From CAWGCE01 sp964480915 (GTDB lineage: Bacteria; Planctomycetota; Planctomycetia; Pirellulales; Pirellulaceae): a DNA stretch of 64,000 nt. The notes under the pieces are model-generated. The model searched no databases, had not been told where the DNA came from, and was given only the letters and a program-made list of their open reading frames with translations. The stretch is taken from the NCBI GenBank assembly GCA_964480915.1, contig CAYZRS010000002.1, positions 113,808 to 177,807 of the forward strand, written 5' to 3'. The position numbers and the translations under genes were made by a program. Of the stretch, positions 47,040-56,938 are shown one piece after another (positions within the stretch are counted from its first letter, which is position 1; each line of letters starts with the position of its first letter).

Positions 47040-47528
47040 CTAGCTCATGTTGCTGCTGCTGTGGCTTGGCATGCTGGAGAGTTGCGAAAGGACTTGCAAA
47101 ACGCCATTCAAGTGAGCCAAACGCGGACCGAAACGATCGACGAATTCGTTCAGCATGAAGTCGCCACCGAGGAAGCTGTCAGCATTGTCGGTGATCTCTT
47201 CGGTTAGGTTGTGAAGGAATTCGGTTTGCACGTTACTGAGTGCTTCGGCCGCTTCACGGCATTGGCGAGCCAATCGAGGGTTCGCTTCTTTCCATTGACC
47301 CAGTTCATTGGTGCGTTGCTTTTGGGCGGCACTCATTTGCTGAACAAGGTCTTCCATCAAATCGGATTGGCGTTGTTGGCCGAGCACCATCTGGTGCATC
47401 AAGGCGACAAGCTCGCTGATCGATTCGTTGTTGACTGATCCACTATTCGCCCCGTTTGCATTCGGCGGGGAGTGAGTCGAGACGTCAATGTGCGTAAACA
47501 GTTGGCTCTCTTGAGGTTCTCTTGCCAT
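47040..47528 (-). CDS. Helical protein of unknown function
   Basis: The 162-residue product is mainly alpha-helical: a Ser/Asn-rich start, then SELVALMHQMVLGQQRQSDLM and QQMSAAQKQRTNELGQWKEA with many Gln and Met (possible short coiled coil), then GGDFMLNEFVDRFGPRLAHL. No signal peptide or membrane segment is seen. It has a complete transcription unit: promoter, AAGGAG ribosome binding site and terminator. I do not recognise the family, but the unit is clearly a gene. Confidence 0.72.
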   Translation of the reverse strand: MAREPQESQLFTHIDVSTHSPPNANGANSGSVNNESISELVALMHQMVLGQQRQSDLMEDLVQQMSAAQKQRTNELGQWKEANPRLARQCREAAEALSNVQTEFLHNLTEEITDNADSFLGGDFMLNEFVDRFGPRLAHLNGVLQVLSQLSSMPSHSSSNMS

Positions 47529-47583
47529 CGTTCCGTCGACTCCTTTTACGTTTACTACGGACTAACTTTCGATCACTGATCTC

Positions 47584-47613
47584 AGTATAACCAGCCACTA
47601 ACCAGAGTGTCTA
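47584..47613 (-). promoter_or_regulatory. Sigma-70-type promoter for the 47040-47528 gene
   Basis: On the minus strand TAGACA (plus 47608-47613) and TATACT (plus 47584-47589), spacer 18 bp, leader about 50 nt. Confidence 0.6.
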
Positions 47614-47784
47614 GGATTACGCTATGAATAGGATTATCGTTTCATCCGTTAAACTTTCCATTTCGTTTTCGAGATAGGGGTTGACGCGTTCAAGTTGGCT
47701 GCGCTGCACTCCGATGGACACTCAGGCACGCTATTTGTCGTGTCGATTTGTTCGATTTCTTGTCTTTCCCTCGAGTCGCCCGAT

Positions 47785-48396
47785 ATGCCTGCAGACGGCT
47801 CCCCAGACGATCTTGCGGTTGGTTTTTTGGCGATTTCCCGCACTCCTGAAAAGGGGTTTGCAGGCGGCCATCTGGTGCTCAACAGTCGTGGCCGTCCGTT
47901 GGAATTTCGCTGTACCGCGCCGGTACAACCGAACCGTGCCCAAGAGGTGCTCTACGGTCCCACGCTCGGCGCCTATGTGTGCGGCGAATTGATTGCCGAT
48001 GCGCTGATCAAATCGACCAAATCAAAACCGTCTATCATTTTTACCGACCTCGCTGACAATATGTCAGCGCGGAGCGGACTGACGATCCCATTGGTGCTCG
48101 TTCAAGATCGAGACGCTGCCGAAGCAGAGGAAGAGTTAAGTAACGAACATTTCGTCGTGCAAACGACGAAGCAAAAACGTTGGCGGCTCGACGCAGGGTG
48201 CGATACGAAAACGAAAGTCATTCAGCCGAAGTGGCTACAGTATCAATTGGGCGGTCGCGATGTGGCGGTGAGTCCGGACCACGCAACCGACAAACAGCAA
48301 TCGCTCGAGCTTTGGCAGCAGGCGGAAGCCTGGATCGACTTGGTCGAGCCATTCGAACGAGTCCACGAAGCGATCCGTGAGTCACTAGCCGGATAG
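47785..48396 (+). CDS. Protein of unknown function upstream of the SNF2 helicase
   Basis: A 203-residue product from the ATG at 47785; the frame opens 30 codons further up, but that part looks non-protein-like. The N-terminal half contains GFLAISRTPEKGFAGGHLVL and RAQEVLYGPTLGAYVCGELI, a compact alpha/beta pattern; the C-terminal half has RWRLDAGCDTKTK and QAEAWIDLVEPFERVHEAIRE. No signal peptide and no motif I can name. It is 26 bp before the SNF2 helicase gene, so they are probably co-transcribed and may work together. Confidence 0.68.
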   Translation: MPADGSPDDLAVGFLAISRTPEKGFAGGHLVLNSRGRPLEFRCTAPVQPNRAQEVLYGPTLGAYVCGELIADALIKSTKSKPSIIFTDLADNMSARSGLTIPLVLVQDRDAAEAEEELSNEHFVVQTTKQKRWRLDAGCDTKTKVIQPKWLQYQLGGRDVAVSPDHATDKQQSLELWQQAEAWIDLVEPFERVHEAIRESLAG

Positions 48397-48422
48397 CTCG
48401 AACTCCGCGGAAGGAACCGCTC

Positions 48423-50156
48423 TTGAGCTCGCAAACGACACTCGCCGACGAATTAGACGTCAAGGTCTTTGCGACCGGATGGAACGCGGCGGTGCGCCGC
48501 GCCGTGCGAGTCAAGGTTTCAGATTGCAGCTTGAACTGCAAACCGCCTCGAGCCAAATCGGTCGATTTTTCGGCCGGAGAGATCAAGACGAGTGGCGTGA
48601 TGTTCCATCAATCGCCGGTGCTCGAAACGCTTCCCCTGGCGAGCCGAACTCCGACGAAGCAGGCGGCTCGGCTCAGCGGAGATGCGAACTCGCCCGACAA
48701 ACGCACTCGCATTAAGCCGCCCAAAGATACGGTCAAGCTGGAAGACCGTCTGTTTTATCTCCTCCAGCCCCCCTTAGAGACGTGGCTCAATACAGAATCG
48801 CTCACGTTTCCCTTCCCGCCGTTTGACTATCAGTATGAGGGCGTCGCCTTCTTGTTCCCGCGTTACTCGGCCGTTTTGGCCGACGAGATGGGGCTGGGAA
48901 AGACGATGCAAGCGATCACGACCATTCGTTTGTTGCTGCGGTCGGGAGAAATTCCCAACGTCCTTTTGGTTTGTCCGAAGCCGTTGGTGACGAATTGGCA
49001 GCGTGAATTCAATCAGTGGGCGCCAGAAATTCCAACGGTCGTCATTGAAGGCAACCAAACACGTCGTCACTGGCAATGGGAAAATGAAATCGCTCCTGTA
49101 CGAATCGTGAATTACGAAGTCGTCATCCGCGATCAAGAATTGGTGACGCAAACGGAACGACCGTTTGGCCTGGTCGTGTTGGATGAAGCGCAGCGGATTA
49201 AGAATCGTTTGAGCTCGACCAGCCAGATCATTCGCAACATTCCACGGACGCGCGGATGGGCGTTGACGGGGACTCCGGTCGAAAACAGCCCTGATGACCT
49301 CGTGGGTATATTTGAATTTCTTTCGCCCGGTTTTCTCAGTACGAACATGACTCCTAGACACATGGGGCAGGTTGCGGGTGATCACATCCTCAGGCGGCAG
49401 AAGTCGGACGTGCTCACCGATTTGCCGCCGAAGCTGTATCGCGATGCCGATTTAAGGCTGACGAAGCAGCAGCAACGTTCGTACGAGATGGCCGAATCGG
49501 ATGGTGTGATCAAGCTGGAAGAGATGGGCAGCGACATCACGATTCAGCACGTCTTTGAACTTGTGTTGCGTCTGAAGCAGATCTGCAATTTTGATCCGGC
49601 AACATCGGCCAGCAGCAAATGCGAACGTCTGAAGGCCGACCTCGAAGAGGTCGCGGCCAGTGGTCGTAAGGCGATCGTATTCAGCCAGTGGGTCAACACG
49701 ATCGAAAAGTTGACCGGCGAATTGGGGCAGTACAATCCGCTGGAGTATCATGGCAAGATTCCGTCCAAACGACGCGATGGGATTTTGGATGAGTTCAAGA
49801 ACGATCCTAACCGCCACGTATTGTTGATGAGCTACGGCGCCGGCAGTGTGGGGCTCAACCTGCAGTTCTGCGAATACGTTTTCTTGTTTGACCGTTGGTG
49901 GAATCCGGCTGTCGAAGATCAGGCGATCAACCGGGCCCACCGGATTGGCGCGGCCGGCCCGGTGACGGTGACCAGATTTCTAAGTGTCGGAACGATCGAA
50001 GAACGGATCAACGCCGTCTTGGATAAGAAACGCGAGCTATTCGATACGATCTTGTCTCAGGCCGATGGTGTGAAACGGGGCGGGTTAACGCAAAACGAAA
50101 TCTTCTCGCTCTTTAATCTGAGCAAAACGTCGAGCAAGAACGAAGCGGCCGCCTAA
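48423..50156 (+). CDS. SNF2-family DEAD/DEAH-type helicase
   Basis: A 577-residue ATPase starting at TTG (48423) with GGAAGGA upstream. The motifs are complete: LADEMGLGKTMQAI (Walker A, 152-165), VVLDEAQRIKN (DEAQ box, 254-257), LTGTPVENSPDDL, then lobe 2 with IVFSQWVNTIEKLTGEL, SYGAGSVGLNLQFCEYVFLF and QAINRAHRIGAAGPVTVTRF. The first 105 residues are an extra domain with a few Cys (DCSLNC) and no clear family. SNF2 proteins translocate on double-stranded DNA; bacterial roles include transcription recycling and defence. The genes around it are an unknown protein and a TerB-like protein. Confidence 0.9.
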   Translation: MSSQTTLADELDVKVFATGWNAAVRRAVRVKVSDCSLNCKPPRAKSVDFSAGEIKTSGVMFHQSPVLETLPLASRTPTKQAARLSGDANSPDKRTRIKPPKDTVKLEDRLFYLLQPPLETWLNTESLTFPFPPFDYQYEGVAFLFPRYSAVLADEMGLGKTMQAITTIRLLLRSGEIPNVLLVCPKPLVTNWQREFNQWAPEIPTVVIEGNQTRRHWQWENEIAPVRIVNYEVVIRDQELVTQTERPFGLVVLDEAQRIKNRLSSTSQIIRNIPRTRGWALTGTPVENSPDDLVGIFEFLSPGFLSTNMTPRHMGQVAGDHILRRQKSDVLTDLPPKLYRDADLRLTKQQQRSYEMAESDGVIKLEEMGSDITIQHVFELVLRLKQICNFDPATSASSKCERLKADLEEVAASGRKAIVFSQWVNTIEKLTGELGQYNPLEYHGKIPSKRRDGILDEFKNDPNRHVLLMSYGAGSVGLNLQFCEYVFLFDRWWNPAVEDQAINRAHRIGAAGPVTVTRFLSVGTIEERINAVLDKKRELFDTILSQADGVKRGGLTQNEIFSLFNLSKTSSKNEAAA

Positions 50157-50255
50157 CATACGTGCGACCTGCCGGGTACAATTTTCTCGACGAGTCCCAG
50201 GAGGGCTCGGACGCCATCCCACTGATTTCTGCCCATTCAAGGATCAAAGTTAGCC

Positions 50256-50822
50256 ATGAGCGAAGGTTTTCTTGACGACCGCCGGAAAGCACTAGAAGAG
50301 TCTTTCTTTCACAAGCGCAACGCTCAGTTGATGACCGAATTGCGCGAGCAATTAGAAACGGAAGCGAAGCGTAAAGAGTTTGCCTCGGTTTCTGGGATCA
50401 CGGATCACGATATTCTGGACCGCTTTATCCAGCTCAACATGACGGCCGATACGGTGGCCGCGTTGTCGTTGGTGCCGCTCGTCCGTGTCGCTTGGGCCGA
50501 CGATGATTTGGATAAAAAAGAGCTGGCGGCCATCATGGACTCGGCGACCAAGTCGGGTATCGAGAAAGGAAGTGCCAGTTACCGGTGTCTTGAATCGTGG
50601 CTCGATCAAAAACCGGATGATTCCTTAAACGAAGCGTGGACGCTTTACGTCAAAGAACTGATCAGTTCGCTCTCTGACGAAGACAAACTGTTGATGAAGA
50701 ACGGACTGATGGCGCAGGCGCTGCGCGTTGCTCAAGCGGCCGGCGGCGTGTTGGGCGTCGGAAACAAGGTTTCCGATGTCGAACAGCAAGTGCTGGACGA
50801 ATTGGCAGCTGCCTTCGAGTAG
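50256..50822 (+). CDS. TerB-like helical protein
   Basis: A 188-residue protein with an N-terminal charged helix (KALEESFFHKRNAQLMTELREQ) and a central block ALSLVPLVRVAWADDDLDKKEL, which matches the acidic helix-turn of TerB-type domains (tellurite-resistance associated, metal-binding). The C-terminal half is helical and ends with GGVLGVGNKVSDVEQQVLDEL. No signal peptide. AAGGA precedes the ATG at 50256. TerB assignment is by pattern only. It is 99 bp after the SNF2 gene and could be part of that group. Confidence 0.62.
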   Translation: MSEGFLDDRRKALEESFFHKRNAQLMTELREQLETEAKRKEFASVSGITDHDILDRFIQLNMTADTVAALSLVPLVRVAWADDDLDKKELAAIMDSATKSGIEKGSASYRCLESWLDQKPDDSLNEAWTLYVKELISSLSDEDKLLMKNGLMAQALRVAQAAGGVLGVGNKVSDVEQQVLDELAAAFE

Positions 50823-50911
50823 TCGCCGCAGGAGATTCGACCCGCCGCCCACGAGTTCTCGGCAAGTCACAGGAATGCCCAGAATGTGGCGTCTGTTCGG
50901 TCGGCGGTCGC

Positions 50912-50917
50912 TATAAT
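50912..50917 (+). promoter_or_regulatory. Perfect -10 box directly before mnmG
   Basis: TATAAT lies 7 bp before the mnmG ATG. If used, the transcript would start at or inside the start codon region and be nearly leaderless. No good -35 is seen at the right distance. Confidence 0.3.
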
Positions 50918-50924
50918 CGATCCG

Positions 50925-52778
<1,854 letters not shown>

Positions 52779-52782
52779 TGCG

Positions 52783-54183
52783 CTACAGTGTCTTTAGGTA
52801 TTCCAAAACGGCCTGTTTTTCATCTTCGGCGAGTGCCGAGGGGTAATCGTGCCCGGCGGCGCTCTTCCCGAGCTTGGAAGTATCAAAGATTTCTCGGCGC
52901 TCGTGTTTGGAGATGAAGACCGGCACTTTTTTCAGCTGAGTCACGGCAAGGCCTGCGCGTTCCTGATCGTACTCGGCAACGGCCAGCGGCTCATTCCGCA
53001 CGCGACGCCAGATCTTCGGGCGCTCTTCTGGATGCAGCATGTGCCAGAGCGTCGGGACGGCGCCGTTGTGCAGGTACGGAGCGCTGGCCCAAATGCCATG
53101 CAGCGGTGGCGCGACGTAGCCTGTCGGGTGGATGACCGTGTTGTGCTGGCGGAAATGCGTGAACCAACTGTCGGCATAAGCGATTCGGCTCTCTTCATCT
53201 AACGCGTCCAGCCGAGTTCGGTCAGTGCCGATGTCTGCGATGTCGATGACTCGTTCGGGAAACTCTGGATTCGGGCCGTACGTCCCGTGACACTCAGCAC
53301 AGTGGTCGTTGAAGACTTGTCGACCGTGGTTTGCTCGGGCCGCATCGATGGCATACGGATACTTAGGTGGTTGGATGCTGCTCAAGTAGGCGTAGACATC
53401 CTCGTACTCGTTTTCCCATCGTTCGAAATGTTTGGTGGTGTTTTCTGGTACGAGCAAAAAGGGCATCAGGCTGCGAGCGCTCTTCGTCGCAAAGGCATCG
53501 ATGTAGAGCATTTTCCGGTGTTTGAAATTCCACCAGGGTGGCGCGTCCATGTCATGATGCACCAACTCGGGTTCGCGAGGCACTTTGCGCATCGTCAAAT
53601 CGGGGTTTCGATAGGCCATCAGCGTCACCCCGAACATGACCGAATTCGTGAGTCCTCGATTGGTGCCTAAGGGGTAGAGGATCGAGCCAGCATCCATTGG
53701 TGACAGGCGTTTTTTGATGATTAGCTTGGTCAGCCGCATGTCGGCCGTCAGCGACTGCAGGCCGATGTTGGAATTGGGGCGTCCGGGATACGGTTTGCCA
53801 CCGACGCTTCCGCCGTGACAAGCAAAACAGTTCATTGCCCAGTTGCCTGCGTCATCGACGACGTATTGGAGCGGTTTTCCCGATTCGTCGCCGGGGCGAG
53901 TCGTCAGTCCGTAGCGGAGGAAAGCCATGCGGCGTCGCTCTTCTGGAGTCGCCTTCTCGGCTCGCGCTTTAAGTGCGGGTGGCCATGCTTGCCAGACTTG
54001 GTCGAATGTCTCTTGGTCGAATTCGGTCGGCAAATAGGTCTTATTGACGAGGAACTCGAAGCCACGCTGCGCCGCTTCGGCCGCTTCTTGTTCGGCCGTT
54101 TGCGCGGCCGACAAGTGGGGTGTGATCGCCAGAGAGAGGACGAGAAAAAAGCACGCCGGTCGAGTTACTCGATAGAATCGCAA
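52783..54183 (-). CDS. Secreted diheme c-type cytochrome (cytochrome c peroxidase/RoxA-like)
   Basis: A 466-residue protein starting at TTG (54183) with AGAGG upstream and a signal peptide (ACFFLVLSLAITPHLSAAQ). Two haem-attachment sites are present: NCFACHGG (about residue 118) and HCAECHGT (about residue 297). The long spacing and the LHGIWASAPYLHNGAVPTL block near the C-terminus are typical of the diheme peroxidase/RoxA/MauG group. The exact reaction (peroxidase, dioxygenase or electron carrier) cannot be told. It converges with mnmG, 4 bp apart. Confidence 0.82.
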   Translation of the reverse strand: MRFYRVTRPACFFLVLSLAITPHLSAAQTAEQEAAEAAQRGFEFLVNKTYLPTEFDQETFDQVWQAWPPALKARAEKATPEERRRMAFLRYGLTTRPGDESGKPLQYVVDDAGNWAMNCFACHGGSVGGKPYPGRPNSNIGLQSLTADMRLTKLIIKKRLSPMDAGSILYPLGTNRGLTNSVMFGVTLMAYRNPDLTMRKVPREPELVHHDMDAPPWWNFKHRKMLYIDAFATKSARSLMPFLLVPENTTKHFERWENEYEDVYAYLSSIQPPKYPYAIDAARANHGRQVFNDHCAECHGTYGPNPEFPERVIDIADIGTDRTRLDALDEESRIAYADSWFTHFRQHNTVIHPTGYVAPPLHGIWASAPYLHNGAVPTLWHMLHPEERPKIWRRVRNEPLAVAEYDQERAGLAVTQLKKVPVFISKHERREIFDTSKLGKSAAGHDYPSALAEDEKQAVLEYLKTL

Positions 54184-54822
54184 AGTACTGCCTCTTTGAA
54201 GTGGGTGACGCGGTCGTCACCTTGTCATGGCGTGGGATGCTCAGCTCTCTGCACGTCGCTCAACATCCTCCTTGGGGCTCAACCGAAATCGAGGCCACCC
54301 GATTCACTCTACGGCCTACCGATCGGAGGGTTCTTCAGGCACGCCCGTCGCTGACGTCAATCACGTGGTCTACCGATGCTTCCAGGCTCCCCTGAACCTC
54401 GTGGCATGGCAAAACGTCCGATTTGGGCCCATTTACTCAACGATTTTTTGAAAAATTATTTGCCCGAAAGTGCCTAAGCTACGCTGAAGGAAGGGTGATT
54501 CAGCGATGAAGGATCAGGTTAAGTGCTTTCTATTTAACAACTTATGGTCGCTACATCAATCTTGACGGTTCACGGTACATGGATATAATTCGAGGCGGTA
54601 TGACCGTCCAGGAAAGTTAAGAAAAGCTGGTCGTACTTGCCGAATGTAACGTCATAGGAATCTGTAAGGTTTGGACGCGCCGCGATGGTCTGCGTATTTG
54701 AGGGAGCTAAAAGACTGGTTTCTCACCGAAGGTCTGGATGACTGGAAGAGAACGGCAAGCTAAGGCCGACCGTTCGATTTCGAGGGCTAGTTCTGTTATC
54801 GGCTAAGGAAGGGTGGTCTTAT
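54184..54822. other. Non-coding stretch with long leader of the response regulator
   Basis: 639 bp. A strong promoter at 54562-54589 leaves a leader of about 225 nt before the ATG at 54823. An 11-nt direct repeat AAGGAAGGGTG occurs at about 54487 and again just before the start codon, where it is the ribosome binding site. No tRNA or gene is seen; the left part is AT-rich around 54440. Confidence 0.5.
54562..54589 (+). promoter_or_regulatory. Strong sigma-70-type promoter for the response regulator
   Basis: TTGACG (54562-54567), 16 bp, TATAAT (54584-54589). Eleven of twelve consensus bases match. Confidence 0.75.
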
Positions 54823-55410
54823 ATGACCAAATCCGTGTTCACAACGGGCGAAGCAGCCAAGATCTGCAAGGTCAGCCAGCAGACGATTATTCGCTGTTTT
54901 GACTCTGGTCAGCTGAAAGGATTCCGCGTGCCCGGCAGTCGTTTTCGCCGAATCCCCAGAGACCAACTGTTCGCTTTCATGAAAGATAATGGCATCCCGA
55001 CGGATGCTTTGGAAAGCGGTAAGCGCAAAATTCTGATTGTTGATGATGACGAGTCGTTGGTCGAACTGATGAGAGACGTCTTCGATCGTGACGCTCGCTT
55101 CGAAGTTCGAACGACCAACAATGGTTTCGATGCGGGGATGTGCGTGAAGGAATTCCGCCCGGACATTGTTGTGCTCGACGTGATGCTCCCGGATATCAAC
55201 GGCAAAGAAGTTTGCCAGCGAGTCCGCAGTGATTCGGCGCTGGACGATGTCCGTATCATTTGCATCTCGGGTATGGTCGAGCAGGAAAAAGTGGCCGACT
55301 TGAAGGCGGCCGGAGCGAACGACTTCATGCAAAAGCCGTTTAGCGTGGACAAGTTGCTAGAACGAGTCTGTTCGCTGCTCGAAATTGAAACGGCTGCGGC
55401 CGGTTCGTAA
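54823..55410 (+). CDS. Response regulator with N-terminal excisionase-type HTH
   Basis: A 195-residue protein. Residues 5-54 are a helix-turn-helix of excisionase/MerR type (FTTGEAAKICKVSQQTIIR, then RVPGSRFRRIPRDQL). Residues 69-185 are a receiver domain: ILIVDDDESLVELM, phospho-acceptor Asp119 in DIVVLDVMLPDI, CISGM and KPFSVDKL. The order HTH then receiver is the reverse of the common OmpR/NarL layout. It has its own promoter, long leader and intrinsic terminator; a soluble histidine kinase follows. Confidence 0.9.
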   Translation: MTKSVFTTGEAAKICKVSQQTIIRCFDSGQLKGFRVPGSRFRRIPRDQLFAFMKDNGIPTDALESGKRKILIVDDDESLVELMRDVFDRDARFEVRTTNNGFDAGMCVKEFRPDIVVLDVMLPDINGKEVCQRVRSDSALDDVRIICISGMVEQEKVADLKAAGANDFMQKPFSVDKLLERVCSLLEIETAAAGS

Positions 55411-55428
55411 AGAAGTGATTCATTCAAG

Positions 55429-55463
55429 ACGCGCATCGAGCTCAGGTCGATGCGCGTTTTTTT
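55429..55463 (+). terminator. Rho-independent terminator after the response regulator
   Basis: A perfect 11-bp stem ACGCGCATCGA/TCGATGCGCGT with a 7-nt loop and a run of T. It is 33 bp before the kinase start, so the kinase needs read-through or its own promoter. Confidence 0.92.
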
Positions 55464-55496
55464 ATGGCCTGACTGAGCATAGATCGAGTACTCTCC

Positions 55497-56822
55497 ATGC
55501 CCGCTGAACGGTATGCAGCTTTGACGCTCCAGGCGATCGAAGGTGGCCCGACGCTGCCGCTTTCGCCCGCGTTTGCGCGCCGAATCTGCCTCGGTGCGTT
55601 TTCACCGACGGGCAGTGCGCCCCTGTCAGACGCCGAATCGCCCGACTGGTTGCTGTGCGATCCTACGGCGCTCTTGTGGGCAGTCGAGCAATCGCCGCAT
55701 GCGGAACCGACGCTCGCAAGCCTACAAGCATGGCTGACGACCGCTTCCTCACAAGTCATATCCGCCGTGGTTGAGGCCCAATTTCAACCCAGCGATATCG
55801 CTGCCTGTTGCGAGCAGCTATGGGGCACCGCGACTCCAACGCAGGCACCGGTAGGGTTCACGCTGGAACAGATTTTACCGAGTCTCGAGAGCTGGCCTCG
55901 ATTGGGCAGGGGCGTCTCAGGCGAGCCGGCGCCTCGGCAAGTGAGTCTTGATTGGCAGTCGGTTTGGAATACCGACCCTGCATGGTCCAGGATGCTCTTG
56001 TCGCTGCAGCAGCAAGCCGAGGGCTCGCTCTCCCCCTCCTTTGATCAGCGGTTGCAGCAAGAGAAGCTCCTCTCGATGAAGCAGCTGGCGTACGGAGCCA
56101 GTCACGAAATCAATAACCCACTGGCCAACATCGCCACACGAGCTCAAACCTTGCTGATGGATGAGACCGATCCTCAACGGCGTCGGACGTTGGCAACGAT
56201 CAATCAACAAGCGTTTCGTGCTCATGAAATGATTGCCGACATGATGCTGTTTGCGATGCCGCCCCAGATGGCATGGTCTGAAGTCGAATTGCGACCGCTG
56301 ATCGAGGAAGTGATCGCGACGCTTCAGGAGCAGGCGGACGAGAATGGCGTTCAAATTACCCTGGACTGCGCAACCGGTACCCGTCTTGCGGCCGATGAGA
56401 CGCAGCTCATCGTCGCGCTACGCTGTCTCTGTCAAAACGGGATCGAAGCGATGCCAGACGGAGGCTCGCTAGCGATCCAGGTGACCGCGCTAAACGAACC
56501 GAGTGTTGACGGGTCGCGTAAGAGCCAGGAATCGTCCTCAGGGACGGTCAGCATCGCCATTGGCGACGATGGGCCGGGGCTGACCGATCATGTTCGCCGC
56601 CACCTGTTCGATCCGTTCTTTAGTGGGCGGGAGGCTGGCCGCGGTTTGGGGTTCGGTTTATCGAAGGCTTGGCGGATCGTGACCGAAATGGATGGACATA
56701 TCGCTGTCAACTCCCCCTCTTCAGGAGGCACGGAATTCGTAGTGACCTTACCGGTCATCCGACCGCGAGCGGCGTTAGAATCGGCTGCCGCTTGTGACAA
56801 AGTAGACGCTCCACTAACTTAA
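55497..56822 (+). CDS. Soluble sensor histidine kinase
   Basis: A 441-residue protein without membrane segments. Residues 1-180 are an uncharacterised helical region (possible sensor). The dimerisation helix carries the H box GASHEINNPLANIATRAQ with His203. The ATPase domain has LCQNGIEAMPDGG (N box), IGDDGPGLTD (G1), FDPFFSGREAGRGLGFGLS (F and G2). It lies just after the HTH-receiver regulator and probably pairs with it. No ribosome binding site is evident before the ATG; a terminator separates the two genes. Confidence 0.88.
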   Translation: MPAERYAALTLQAIEGGPTLPLSPAFARRICLGAFSPTGSAPLSDAESPDWLLCDPTALLWAVEQSPHAEPTLASLQAWLTTASSQVISAVVEAQFQPSDIAACCEQLWGTATPTQAPVGFTLEQILPSLESWPRLGRGVSGEPAPRQVSLDWQSVWNTDPAWSRMLLSLQQQAEGSLSPSFDQRLQQEKLLSMKQLAYGASHEINNPLANIATRAQTLLMDETDPQRRRTLATINQQAFRAHEMIADMMLFAMPPQMAWSEVELRPLIEEVIATLQEQADENGVQITLDCATGTRLAADETQLIVALRCLCQNGIEAMPDGGSLAIQVTALNEPSVDGSRKSQESSSGTVSIAIGDDGPGLTDHVRRHLFDPFFSGREAGRGLGFGLSKAWRIVTEMDGHIAVNSPSSGGTEFVVTLPVIRPRAALESAAACDKVDAPLT

Positions 56823-56938
56823 AAGATGGCGCGGCCAACCACGGCGCGATGAATGGCATGGGCCGGCCGGTATCGGCGGCGGCAGCCCAGTGAAGACCAT
56901 CAGTAGATAAGACTGGCATCAAAGACGGATCGCAAAGC

